Shown: positions 46,137 to 54,891 of the stretch, piece by piece
Position numbering within the stretch: position 1 is the first letter of the stretch
Layout of the letters: each line of letters opens with the position of its first letter
NCBI GenBank assembly: GCA_905480335.1
Contig: CAJQPY010000004.1
Span: 62,001 to 126,000 of the forward strand
DNA from: an uncultured Ilumatobacter sp.
GTDB taxonomy: Bacteria > Actinomycetota > Acidimicrobiia > Acidimicrobiales > Ilumatobacteraceae
DNA: 64,000 nt
Direction: 5' to 3'
Translations under genes and position numbers: made by a program
The notes under the pieces: model-generated
Databases searched by the model: none
What the model was told of the DNA's origin: nothing
The model's input: the letters and a program-made list of their open reading frames with translations, nothing else

Positions 46137-46499
46137 CGTCGACTGACCCTACGGCCTGTACCTCGCGCAATACGGCGTCGTGCCTCTCGACCATCCCGAG
46201 GAGGCGGTTTGCGATAGGGGCGCAAGGACGGGGGGTGCCGCCATCGTGCGGAATTGTCGCCGTTCGGCGTGCTGGAGATTTAGTTCGCGTCACGTTGAAG
46301 TTTGTCGGCTTACTGCCGGAACTTCTCGTGGGTCGCGGCGCACTTGCGTCTCGTCGAGGTCGATCTCGTGCTGCTGGTGGTTCTTGACGCCACGATTGCC
46401 GGGGTCGCAGTGTCCCTTCCGCTTGTGTGGGCCGATGTCGTGGCTTACGTGTCGGGATTGTCCGTCCTCGACGAGTAGCGGGGTGGCTCGCGATCGGCG
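46137..46499. other. Intergenic stretch between the TauE/SafE gene and the epoxide-hydrolase-like gene
   Basis: Short open frames exist on both strands, including a minus frame around 46270-46480 reading HKRKGHCDPGNRGVKN, but no family is recognisable and no ribosome site precedes any. No terminator or repeat is evident. It contains the TauE/SafE promoter region. Confidence 0.45.
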
Positions 46500-46871
46500 T
46501 CAGGATGATGGGAGTTGGTTGCGGTATGTCGCCAGGTCGAAGTAGTCCCGCCATAGGGTGATTTTGCCGCCGTGTACCTCCCATACGCCGGTGACGGGCA
46601 TGTCCACCCACCCGAACGGCATCTCGAAACGATCAAGTCGTTCGTTGAAGACGGTCGGCCCATCAGCGGCCTGGCGATAGACCTTCCAGTCAACGGTGGT
46701 GGCGGCACCCAGCATCGGCTCGAGCAGCCCACGGATCTCGACGGGGCCATGGACCTTACCCATCGGTACGTTGTCGTATTCGCACTCGTCGCTAATGAGG
46801 GCGATCGCGGCGTCGAAGTCCTTCGCCTCGAGTGCGTCGATGAAAGCGGTCACGGTCTCCGATGGTGTCAT
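46500..46871 (-). CDS. Limonene-1,2-epoxide-hydrolase-like / SnoaL-fold protein
   Basis: A 123-residue cone-shaped NTF2-like protein. The limonene-1,2-epoxide hydrolase catalytic pattern is retained: FNERLDRF with Arg78 and Asp80 in the R-x-D arrangement, and LWRDYFD with Asp109/Asp112 as the third residue, plus EIRGLLEPML. Epoxide hydrolysis of a small lipophilic substrate is plausible; the polyketide-cyclase-type fold alternative is less likely given the triad. ATG 46871. The amidase gene lies 34 bases upstream on the same strand. Confidence 0.82.
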   Translation of the reverse strand: MTPSETVTAFIDALEAKDFDAAIALISDECEYDNVPMGKVHGPVEIRGLLEPMLGAATTVDWKVYRQAADGPTVFNERLDRFEMPFGWVDMPVTGVWEVHGGKITLWRDYFDLATYRNQLPSS

Positions 46872-46905
46872 GCGATCACCGTACGCGAGGCAGCGACGTC
46901 GCTAC

Positions 46906-48360
46906 CTACGCTGGAGGAAGGAGGAATGCGCCCGCCGCCTCTATCTGCGAGGCAACGCGGATGAGCAGGTCCTCACGTCCGTAGGCGGCAACGAGCTGCA
47001 CCCCGATGGGCAGACCGTCGGCTGAGACATGCAGCGGCAGGCTGATCGCAGGCTGCCCGCTCGTATTGAACGGCGGGGTAAACGACACGAACTCGCGGGC
47101 CCGCTTCATCCCGGCCATCGGGTCGTTCGGCGAGGCATCGTGTTCGCCGATACGGACGGGTGGTTCGGACAAAGTGGGTGTGAGGAGCAGGTCCCAGCCG
47201 TCCGCCCACCATTGCTGCATTTGTCGGCGGTACTCGTTAATTGCGGCGAGCGCTACGCCGAGATCGACGGCGCTCATTTGCTCGGCGAACTGGGACATCG
47301 CCCAGTTCACCGGCTCAACTTCGTCTTCGGTCAGATCCCGTCCGATCATCTTGCCCATCGTCTGAATGCCGAGCGACATGTTCGTCGCCCAGATCGCCAT
47401 GAAGCGACTCGAAAAGGATGGGTCCTCTAGCACCGCCGGGTGGGAGTAATGAACGTCGTGGCCGAGTCCTTCCAGGAGTGAGGCCCCGTTGCGAGCGGCG
47501 GTCGCGCATTCAGGGTCGAGTTTGCCCTCTAGCGGATGGCTCGCCAGTAACCCGATCCGCAAACGACCAGGGTTGGCACCAACCTCATTGGCGAAAGGTC
47601 GGTTTGGCGCCGGGGTGATGACGTTGTCGCCGATGTCGGGGCCGCACACGGCATCGAGCAGGCCGGCGGTGTCACGCATCGATCGGGTTACCGCGAAGTG
47701 GACTCCGAGCCCCGATTCGTCGCGTTCTGGCCCCATCGTGATTCGACCCTGTGACGGTTTCAGCCCGATCAGACCGCAGCAAGACGCTGGGATCCGGATC
47801 GAACCGCCGCCGTCAGATGCGTTGGCGATCGGCACTAGTCCGGCGGCTACCGCAGCGGCCGCGCCCCCCGATGACCCACCTGGCGTGTGCTCTTTCGACC
47901 ACGGGTTTCGCGTGGGTCCGAACGACAGTGGCTCGGTCACCGGCAACGAACCGAGTTCCGGGCTGTTGCTCCGACCCAGTGTGATCAACCCGGCGTCGCG
48001 CAAGCGGCTGACGAGTGTCGTGTCGTAGGTCGAGATCGGCAACTCTGCCTGTAGTGCGGCGTTGCCGTTAGTCATTGGGTGCCCAACCGAATGCGCCCAT
48101 AGATCTTTGAGCAGCGTGGGCACACCAGCAAACAGCGGCATCGGCTTGTTCATTGCTAGCCGGCCGTCGACATCGGCTGCGGCGACGCAGGCGTCGTCGA
48201 ACCACCGGACGACCACGGAGTTCAGCGGTTCATCAAATGTCTCGATTCGCTCGATGGCCGCCTCGACGAGGTCGGTCGCCGTGACCTTTCCGCGTGCGAC
48301 CAATTGGGCTTGGGCGGTTGCGTCGAGCCAACGGGTGGATTGCGCGATGGATGAGGTCAT
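46906..48360 (-). CDS. Amidase signature family amidase
   Basis: Hydrolyses amide bonds via a Ser-cisSer-Lys triad. The 484-residue protein shows Lys85 in PTLLKDLWA, cis-Ser163 in TPGGSSGGAAAAVAAG and the nucleophile Ser187 in ASDGGGSIRIPASCCGLIG, with the 24-residue Ser-Ser spacing typical of the family. The C-terminal FNTSGQPAISLPL is the usual substrate-pocket segment. It is not GatA, since gatB/gatC are absent and the protein is of the general amidase type. Divergent from the RND gene (128 bases). Confidence 0.92.
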   Translation of the reverse strand: MTSSIAQSTRWLDATAQAQLVARGKVTATDLVEAAIERIETFDEPLNSVVVRWFDDACVAAADVDGRLAMNKPMPLFAGVPTLLKDLWAHSVGHPMTNGNAALQAELPISTYDTTLVSRLRDAGLITLGRSNSPELGSLPVTEPLSFGPTRNPWSKEHTPGGSSGGAAAAVAAGLVPIANASDGGGSIRIPASCCGLIGLKPSQGRITMGPERDESGLGVHFAVTRSMRDTAGLLDAVCGPDIGDNVITPAPNRPFANEVGANPGRLRIGLLASHPLEGKLDPECATAARNGASLLEGLGHDVHYSHPAVLEDPSFSSRFMAIWATNMSLGIQTMGKMIGRDLTEDEVEPVNWAMSQFAEQMSAVDLGVALAAINEYRRQMQQWWADGWDLLLTPTLSEPPVRIGEHDASPNDPMAGMKRAREFVSFTPPFNTSGQPAISLPLHVSADGLPIGVQLVAAYGREDLLIRVASQIEAAGAFLLPPA

Positions 48361-48488
48361 GGAGCAGTTCCTAGCACTGTGACAACGGTCGCATGAATGC
48401 GTGGAATGTCCGTCATGCCGATTGTGTTTTTCATGTAGCCCGCAAGCGAAACCCAGATCCCCGCGCTGCGCACTCTGACTGGACCCTC

Positions 48489-51281
48489 ATGGACCTCGAC
48501 GTATCCACCACCGCGAATTTCAAGCCGGCACCAGCGACGGATCTGGACGATCAACTCTTGTCGACCCCCGAGGTAGAGGTCCGCGACGATCGGAAGCGCC
48601 CGCGCCGCTCGTTGATCACATTGATTGCGACCACAGCGAGTCGTCGCTGGAAGGGAACCCTCGCGTTTTTTATCGTCGTGGTGCTCGCCGGGGGTTACTC
48701 GTTCGGCTTCGGCCTTGACCGGGAGGGATTTCCGCCGATCAACACCCCGATTTCGATCGTCACCGGCACCTATTTCGTTGACGACATTGATCAGGTAGAC
48801 GCCGACGTCACCCAACCGCTGGTCGACGCGTTTGACGGCGTCGACGGCGTTGTCGCTACCGAGGCGCAAGCCCGTCCAAGCTCGTTCGTGGTCGTTGTTG
48901 AGTTCGATGACTCGCTGGGCTCCGAAGAAGGGACCCAGCGCCTCGTCGATCTGGGAGTCGATCTTGGTGACGAAGTCTCCTCCGCGCTCACGATCGACTA
49001 CCGAGCGGTCAACGCGGCGAAATTTGTCAACCAGTTTGATGTGCTTGTGTCCGTGGTCGGTCCCGCAGCCGCAACACCAGCCGATCTGCAGGAGCAGGCT
49101 GACTTTCTTGCAATCGGATTGCAGGAGACGTCGCAGGTCGAGGTCGCCGAAGTCCGCGACCTGATTACCGAATCAGACGATGAGTCACGGGTCACTAGGT
49201 TCACCCGGGTTGCACTCGACTCCAGCGGGTACGAGGAGGCGATCTCGGTAGGCCTTGTTAGGGCGGAGTCGTCGGATCTCGATGTCCTAGAATTCACTGA
49301 CTTCGTCAACGGCCAGATCGCCACCAACCCCCTTGACGACGGCTATGCGGCCGTCGTCACGGCTGATTTTGCAACGGGTGTCGATCGTCAGCTCTCATCA
49401 CTCACTCAGAACCTACTGACCGGACTGCTCGCAGTCGCCGCAGTTAGTCTGCTGTTGATCGGCTGGCGGGTCGCGTTGATCACCGCGGGCTTCATGGGCA
49501 TTGTGATGCTCGGCGCACTCACGGGACTCTGGGCGGTCGGTTTCACCCTGAATACGATCACGCTGTTCGGGCTGATCCTTACGTTGGGGTTGCTGGTTGA
49601 CGACGCAATCGTCGTTTCGGAGTCGATCGACGCGAACCGCGACAATCCCGACCCGGCACTAGTCAAGGGCGACGACGCCTCGCTCGGCGTGATTAAACGG
49701 GCCATTGACCGTGTTGGCAGCGCCTCGTTTGCCGGCACGCTGACCACAGCCGTGGTCTTTTCGCCAATGTTGTTCGTCGGAGGCATTCTCGGCGAGTTCA
49801 TCCGGCCAATCCCCACGACGGTGATCATCACCCTACTGTTGTCATTCCTGTTCTCGATCGTGTTCATCCCGGCGATCGGGCGCGCATCCATCCTCCGGGG
49901 TTACCGCAGGCAGAATCCGATCGTCCGAGCCGAGAAGGCAGCGGCGCGCGCGGTCGGCCGACTCGCGGCTTACCCGTCAAGTAACGGATGGTTGGGTCGC
50001 CTGGTAGGTGTCGGCCTCGCACTTGTTGCGGTGTTTGCTGCCGGTGCGGGCATGGTCACCGCCGGCGGACTCGGTTTCAGTATCTTCCCAACCGGCAAGG
50101 ACTCGGTCGCCCTGTCGGTTGTGGCAGAGTTCCCGCCCGGTACCACGATCGAGGAGGCGCAAGAGCGATCGGCCGAGATCGACGACGTGGTCGTGTCGGT
50201 GCTCGGTAATGATCTCGATCGATCGCAATACGTTCGCGGCAATGAGCGAGTCGTCGACACCTTCATCGACCTCAGTCCGATCGATTCCCGATCGACGACA
50301 GCCCCGCAGTTCGTCGACCGAATCGAGGCCGGAGTCGCCGAGATCGAGGGTGTGCGCGTCACGGTCGGCCAGTCGGAAAACGGTCCGCCCCCAGTCGAGT
50401 TCCCCTTCGCAGCGCAGATCACCGTCACCCCTGACACCGTCGATGCCGGCCAAGCGTTTGCCACGGTGCTTCGCGACAATTTGATCGGCCGTCAACTGAC
50501 CGTCGGCGGGTCGGACGTGACGATCACCGACTCGATCATCGGAACCGACGGTGAGATCTATCGGGTCGACGGTCAACAGGTAATCGAAGTCCGCGCCCAG
50601 TACGACGAGGACGGTGGCCTAACCGGGATCCTCAACGCAACTGAGGACTACGTTGCCGCCGAGTTCGATGCCGACGCCCTGAGCGCGGCCGGGTTGGGAC
50701 CGAATGCCTTGACCTTCGACTTCGGTCTTGAGTCGGACAATCAGGATGACTTCGCCGCCCTAGGCGTGGCCGGACTCGTCGCGCTCGTGCTGATGCTGCT
50801 GCTGATCGCCGTGCAGTTCCGTTCGCTCGCCCAGTCTGTGCTGATCTTTATGGCGGTGCCATTCAGCTTCTTTGGTGTGTTCACCGCGCTGTCAGTCACC
50901 GACAATCCGCTCAGTTTCCTTGCGCTCGTAGGATTCATTGCGCTGATCGGCGTTGCTGTCAACAACTCGATCCTGCTCGTCGATGCGGCGAATCAGGAGC
51001 GTCGCAAAGGTGCGACAGCGGGCGAAGCGATCGGTTCGGCAGTGACCTCTCGATTCCGACCGCTAGTCGCGACGACGGTCACGACTGTCGTCGGGTTGTA
51101 TCCGCTGTCGATTAGCGATCCGTTCTGGGAATCGCTCGGCTTCACGTTGATGGGCGGACTCGTCAGCTCGACGGTGCTCGTGCTGGTTAGCTTCCCGGCC
51201 TTCTACCTCGCGCTCGAAGCCATTCGCACGCCGGCCCGAAACGCCGTTCGACGTCGTCGTGGTCGGCCTGAAGTGACCTGA
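48489..51281 (+). CDS. RND-superfamily efflux transporter (AcrB/HAE-like)
   Basis: A 930-residue proton-driven RND pump with 12 predicted helices and two large external domains (about 65-325 and 530-745). It carries the proton-relay pair in LGLLVDDAIVV (Asp371, Asp372), the second-half GVAVNNSILLVD with its lysine-region counterpart and FRPLVATTVTTVVGL. It is shorter than AcrB (~1050). ATG 48489 (MDLDVSTTANF) is chosen; the frame is open to 48393. No membrane-fusion protein or outer-membrane channel gene is adjacent, so substrate route is unclear. Confidence 0.9.
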   Translation: MDLDVSTTANFKPAPATDLDDQLLSTPEVEVRDDRKRPRRSLITLIATTASRRWKGTLAFFIVVVLAGGYSFGFGLDREGFPPINTPISIVTGTYFVDDIDQVDADVTQPLVDAFDGVDGVVATEAQARPSSFVVVVEFDDSLGSEEGTQRLVDLGVDLGDEVSSALTIDYRAVNAAKFVNQFDVLVSVVGPAAATPADLQEQADFLAIGLQETSQVEVAEVRDLITESDDESRVTRFTRVALDSSGYEEAISVGLVRAESSDLDVLEFTDFVNGQIATNPLDDGYAAVVTADFATGVDRQLSSLTQNLLTGLLAVAAVSLLLIGWRVALITAGFMGIVMLGALTGLWAVGFTLNTITLFGLILTLGLLVDDAIVVSESIDANRDNPDPALVKGDDASLGVIKRAIDRVGSASFAGTLTTAVVFSPMLFVGGILGEFIRPIPTTVIITLLLSFLFSIVFIPAIGRASILRGYRRQNPIVRAEKAAARAVGRLAAYPSSNGWLGRLVGVGLALVAVFAAGAGMVTAGGLGFSIFPTGKDSVALSVVAEFPPGTTIEEAQERSAEIDDVVVSVLGNDLDRSQYVRGNERVVDTFIDLSPIDSRSTTAPQFVDRIEAGVAEIEGVRVTVGQSENGPPPVEFPFAAQITVTPDTVDAGQAFATVLRDNLIGRQLTVGGSDVTITDSIIGTDGEIYRVDGQQVIEVRAQYDEDGGLTGILNATEDYVAAEFDADALSAAGLGPNALTFDFGLESDNQDDFAALGVAGLVALVLMLLLIAVQFRSLAQSVLIFMAVPFSFFGVFTALSVTDNPLSFLALVGFIALIGVAVNNSILLVDAANQERRKGATAGEAIGSAVTSRFRPLVATTVTTVVGLYPLSISDPFWESLGFTLMGGLVSSTVLVLVSFPAFYLALEAIRTPARNAVRRRRGRPEVT

Positions 51282-51694
51282 CGTGCGCTGCAGCGGTTTC
51301 TCGGTCTAGCGGCCTCTCACCGCAGATATCACTCTCGGCGATTGTTCGGGACGCAAGCGAGGCAAATGACCTTGTCGTTGTCGACATACTCGTCGATGAT
51401 CTCGCGGATTTCGCCCGAGCCAGTCGAACACGACACTGTGGGTTGGCCGACTCAACGTGACGAAGATCGATGACTATTGTCTTGTGCGTGGCGCGGCCGC
51501 TCGTTAGATCGCCAAACCCGCGGCTGCAAGTGCGTGCTGGATGGCCACACGGCGCCGCCCCGGGAACGATGATCTCGCCTTCGACTCCGCAGGCTTATCA
51601 TCCCTCCGGGTCCCTTGGGATTCGCTGGTCGCCGCTAGTACTCGCACGCCTCCAATCAAACGTGGGGTACTTGAGAGTTGGTTAGCCTCATCGT
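51282..51694. other. Intergenic stretch between the RND pump and the antitoxin-like gene
   Basis: Apart from the 35-codon frame at 51329-51436, no frame is convincing and no RNA gene or strong terminator is visible. The composition is less regular than in neighbouring genes, suggesting a degraded or recently rearranged patch. Confidence 0.4.
51329..51436 (-). CDS. Possible 35-residue microprotein with three cysteines
   Basis: A short frame from GTG 51436 encodes SCSTGSGEIREIIDEYV then DNDKVICLACVPNNRRE. It has a clean amphipathic acidic helix (EIREIIDEYV) and a CxxC pair (CLAC) plus Cys3, as in a tiny zinc- or metal-binding knuckle. No clear ribosome site precedes it, and it may instead be the surviving C-terminus of a lost gene. 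Listed because the amino-acid pattern is unusually protein-like for a non-coding gap. Confidence 0.3.
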   Translation of the reverse strand: MSCSTGSGEIREIIDEYVDNDKVICLACVPNNRRE

Positions 51695-52078
51695 ATGGGA
51701 CTGTTGAACACCCGGAATCTCCGCAAGGCGAAGGATCTCCTCGAGAAAAATCGCCACAAGGTCGGCGATGTCGTGGAGAAGGCGGGCGGCACGCTCGACA
51801 GGGTCAGCAACGGGAAGACGACATCGGTGACTGCAAAGGCCTCCGATGCGGCCAAGAAATACTCAGAGGGCGCCGCACCCCCGAACCGCACTGAGACCCC
51901 AATCGATGGCTCGGCTGTTCGGGTGATGAGCGCCGAGGACGCCAAGATGCATCAGGCCCGGGCAACCGAGGGTGCCGCCAAGGCCGTGAAAGGTGCAGCC
52001 GATGCGCTTACCAACTTGCTGAACGTAGCCACCGCCAAGGTCGAAGAACAGAAGCAGGCTAGGAAGACCGAGGGTTGA
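51695..52078 (+). CDS. MT0933/Rv0909-like antitoxin-family protein
   Basis: A 127-residue lysine-rich, mostly helical protein. The N-terminus MGLLNTRNLRKAKDLLEKNR then HKVGDVVEKAGGTLD and TTSVTAKASDAAKKY match the MT0933-like antitoxin family, in which a ~55-residue N-terminal helical unit is conserved. The C-terminal half has alanine-rich helices (ATEGAAKAVKGAADALTNLL). The family partner in mycobacteria is a downstream toxin gene (Rv0910 type); here the next gene on this strand is not a toxin, so a toxin-antitoxin role is doubtful. ATG 51695. Confidence 0.75.
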   Translation: MGLLNTRNLRKAKDLLEKNRHKVGDVVEKAGGTLDRVSNGKTTSVTAKASDAAKKYSEGAAPPNRTETPIDGSAVRVMSAEDAKMHQARATEGAAKAVKGAADALTNLLNVATAKVEEQKQARKTEG

Positions 52079-52094
52079 GCTAGATCTCAACCTC
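52070..52094. terminator. Bidirectional hairpin between the antitoxin-like and pirin genes
   Basis: GGTTGAG (52073-52079) pairs with CTCAACC (52086-52092) around the 6-base loop CTAGAT, with two further pairs possible past a bulged G. The antitoxin TGA (52076-52078) is in the arm and the pirin TAG (reverse of 52080-52082) is in the loop. A very compact shared terminator. Confidence 0.6.
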
Positions 52095-53090
52095 TGCGGC
52101 ATACTCCACGCGGCCATCAGCGTGGCGAGCGAAACGGCTACCGTCGTGCCCGTGCGTCGGGTCGGGCCTGTCCCAGGGCCACCCACCGAATTGCGTCGCC
52201 CGATAGTCAGCGAAAGCCTGGCGGATCTCGTCGTCGGTATTCATCACAAAGGGGCCCTGCTGTGCAACGCGCTCGCCGATCGGGCGGCCCTGCATCATCA
52301 GCATCTCGGTTGCGCCAGAACTTGTGATCGCGAGGTCCCGAGTCGCGTCGACCACGACGCCCGTCGACGCCCCGACTGTCTCGCCGTCGAGAGCGATCCC
52401 ATCTCCCTGGAACACGTACAGGACGCGTGCGACCCCATCGGCCGCGGCAGGCATCGACCACTCGGCTCCCGGATCAAACGTGATATGCCAGAGCGCAACG
52501 TCGGCGTTCGAGCGCGCTGCGTACGACGCTGGGGGTGGGGATGGCGGCAACGTCTTACCTAGCAAGCCGGCGATCACTGTCACCGTCACGCCGTTCGCTC
52601 TCCGGCGGGGTATGTCGTGGTCCCACAGCATCGTGAAGTGGGCGTCGACCATTTTGTCGGCAGCTGGCAGATTTAACCAAATCTGGAACAGTTCGAGGGT
52701 GTTAGGTGCGGTTTCGTCGAGTAGCGGGAACATTTCGGCGTGCTGGACACCACTGCCGGCGGTCATCCACTGGACGTCACCCCGCCCGTAACGGGCAGTT
52801 GCCCCGAGTGAGTCAGCGTGGTCGACGAGTCCCTGGCGGACGAACGTGATCGTCTCGAAGCCTCGGTGCGGATGCTGCGGAAACCCGGGGACATGTGAGC
52901 CGTGATACATCCGCCAGCCATCGAGGGGCTTGAAGTCGTTTCCGATCGGGCGTCTTTCCAACGATGCCGCCGGCCCGAGTCGACCGTCGGCGGCCGGGTA
53001 GGCGTCGAGGTGATGAACACAGAATAGGAACGGGTCGATCGTCGGCCACTGGAAGCCGAGAGGAACGGTCTGCAACACCGGGGAATCCAC
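52080..53090 (-). CDS. Pirin-family protein
   Basis: A bicupin protein of up to 336 residues. The pirin pattern is clear: IGNDFKPLDGWRMYHGSHVPGFPQHPHRGFETI spans residues around 50-82 and supplies the metal histidines (HPHRGFET) and VQWMTAGSGVQHAE; LFQIWLNLPA follows. Family members are quercetin dioxygenases or redox co-factors. GTG 53090 is listed because TATACT at 53103-53098 would place the transcript start at or next to it; GTG 53078 is the alternative. Divergent from the DHA2 pump. Confidence 0.9.
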   Translation of the reverse strand: MDSPVLQTVPLGFQWPTIDPFLFCVHHLDAYPAADGRLGPAASLERRPIGNDFKPLDGWRMYHGSHVPGFPQHPHRGFETITFVRQGLVDHADSLGATARYGRGDVQWMTAGSGVQHAEMFPLLDETAPNTLELFQIWLNLPAADKMVDAHFTMLWDHDIPRRRANGVTVTVIAGLLGKTLPPSPPPASYAARSNADVALWHITFDPGAEWSMPAAADGVARVLYVFQGDGIALDGETVGASTGVVVDATRDLAITSSGATEMLMMQGRPIGERVAQQGPFVMNTDDEIRQAFADYRATQFGGWPWDRPDPTHGHDGSRFARHADGRVEYAAEVEI

Positions 53091-53097
53091 CTTCCTC

Positions 53098-53103
53098 AGT
53101 ATA
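53098..53103 (-). promoter_or_regulatory. Candidate -10 element for the pirin gene
   Basis: TATACT on the minus strand ends eight bases before GTG 53090. With a normal -10 to start distance the transcript would begin at or within a base or two of that codon, giving a leaderless message, which is common in actinobacteria. No good -35 element is visible, so support is partial. Confidence 0.35.
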
Positions 53104-53234
53104 GTTGCGTGTGCAAGTTTATTGGTGGGTTGTGCGGTGCCGCGGTCAGTCAAAACTGGGTGGAAGATCCGTCCGCTGACGTGATAGGTCGTTCCGGCTC
53201 TTGGTGGTGAACGGACTCCCCGTAGGTTCAACCG

Positions 53235-54686
53235 GTGCCGCAGATGATGTACCGCACCAAGGTGATGGTGATCTACGTCTTCGGGCTGTTCATGACGGTC
53301 ATTGATGGCACCATGGTCAATGTCGCGCTCCCGACGCTCGCCAACGAGTTCGGGGTGCCGACCACCGATATGGAGTGGGTCGCTGTCGGCTATCTCCTTG
53401 CGCTTGCGGCAATGATTCCGGCCGCCGGATGGCTTGGGGATCGGTTCGGCACTAAGCGAATGTTTGTCACGGCGCTCGCTGTGTTCGTGGCGACCTCCAT
53501 GTTGTGCGGAATATCGCAAACGCTGAACCAACTCGTGGCGTTCCGGGTGCTCCAAGGCCTAGGCGGCGGGCTACTCGCTCCGATCGGTGGGGCGATGTTG
53601 TACCGGGCGTTCCCAATGGAGGATCGGGCCAAAGCCGCCATCGGCGTGCTCAGCGTCACGGTGATTGCGCCGGCCATCGGTCCGATGCTTGGCGGCATCC
53701 TGGTGGATACGACCTCCTGGCGGTGGATCTTCTTCATCAACGGACCGATTGGCGCGTTGGCGGTCGCACTGGCCATCCTGTGGCTTCGGGAGTCCACGCA
53801 GGACAAGGCGGGCAGGTTCGACGCCGCCGGATTCGTGCTTTCGGCGGCATCGGTGACGATCCTGCTTTACACCTTGTCGATCGCACCGGAGTCGGGGTGG
53901 CTGTCGGCCAAGACTCTGACGTTCGGAACCGTTGGTGTTATCTGTTTGATTTCGCTGCTCGTGATCGAGTTGCGGATCGCGGAACCGATCTTGGCGCTTC
54001 GACTCTTCAAGGACGATCTTTTTCGCAAGATCAACGTCTCTGCATCGATGACGTACGCCGGGTTTTTCGGGATGATCTTCGTGCTCCCCCTCTACATGCA
54101 GTCGCTGCGCGGGTATAGCGCATTTGAGAGCGGTCTAGTGCAGTCACCGCAAGCCGTTGGAGTGTTCGTCGTCTCCAATCTGCTCGGTCGTCGCCTGTAC
54201 CGAGTGATCGGACCCCGGCGGTTGATGGTGGTCGGCATTACCCTTACGTCAGCGGTCACCTGTGCCTACGCCCTGGCTGATCTGGACACGCCGATGTCCG
54301 TCGTCGGTGCGTTATCTGGTGCGCGCGGTCTGTCGGTCGGTCTCGTGTTCGTGTCGATCCAAACCGCTGCGTATGCCACGACGTCGCTGCCCGACACTGG
54401 ACGAGCGACGAGCTTGTTCAACACGCAACGGCAGATCGCTTACGCATCGGGAGTTGCTCTGGCTGCAACGGTGATCGCCGCCCAACTCCCCGGGGTTGAT
54501 GATGCGCTGCCCGCCAGCGAGCGGCTGGATGCGTATCAGGCCGGGTTCCTGGCGGTCGGGCTGATCATGGTGCCTGCCGTTGTCGTCGCATGGTTCATCA
54601 ACGACGATGACGTCGCAGCAACGCGGGGAATTGAGGCGTCGTTGGTTTCGGTTGCAGCCGGAACACGCGTGGACGAACCTTCGTGA
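53235..54686 (+). CDS. DHA2-family (EmrB/QacA-type) MFS drug exporter
   Basis: A 483-residue exporter with 14 predicted helices. Motif D1 (LFMTVIDGTMVNVALPTLA), motif A (GWLGDRFGTKRMF) and motif C (TVIAPAIGPMLGGILVD) place it in the EmrB/QacA group. Substrates are typically lipophilic cations or antibiotics. GTG 53235 begins directly before the first helix; no TetR/MarR regulator is adjacent, only the divergent pirin gene. Confidence 0.93.
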   Translation: MPQMMYRTKVMVIYVFGLFMTVIDGTMVNVALPTLANEFGVPTTDMEWVAVGYLLALAAMIPAAGWLGDRFGTKRMFVTALAVFVATSMLCGISQTLNQLVAFRVLQGLGGGLLAPIGGAMLYRAFPMEDRAKAAIGVLSVTVIAPAIGPMLGGILVDTTSWRWIFFINGPIGALAVALAILWLRESTQDKAGRFDAAGFVLSAASVTILLYTLSIAPESGWLSAKTLTFGTVGVICLISLLVIELRIAEPILALRLFKDDLFRKINVSASMTYAGFFGMIFVLPLYMQSLRGYSAFESGLVQSPQAVGVFVVSNLLGRRLYRVIGPRRLMVVGITLTSAVTCAYALADLDTPMSVVGALSGARGLSVGLVFVSIQTAAYATTSLPDTGRATSLFNTQRQIAYASGVALAATVIAAQLPGVDDALPASERLDAYQAGFLAVGLIMVPAVVVAWFINDDDVAATRGIEASLVSVAAGTRVDEPS

Positions 54687-54891
54687 AGACCGGCTCACCA
54701 CGTCTCTCGACAAATTCGAAGAGGAGTCCGCGAACCTTGACAAATGGGAATGCGACAGTTCAGGTCCAACATCACCATTGCGGTATCTGGCTTTGCTGGC
54801 TGTCTAACGGTGCACGCATCAAAACGCACAGTCACGTCCTTGACGGCGACCAGGTGTTCGGCTTTGGGTCGTGCTGGATGCCGCAGCAATG
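54687..54891. other. Non-coding stretch after the DHA2 exporter
   Basis: No frame has coding character and no structured element stands out. Together with the following dubious frame it makes a 613-base gap before hrpA. Confidence 0.45.

Noticed and set aside
46270-46480. Minus-strand frame with segment GHCDPGNRGVKNHQQHE
   Set aside because: The segment is short, without start context or recognisable family; not enough to call a gene.
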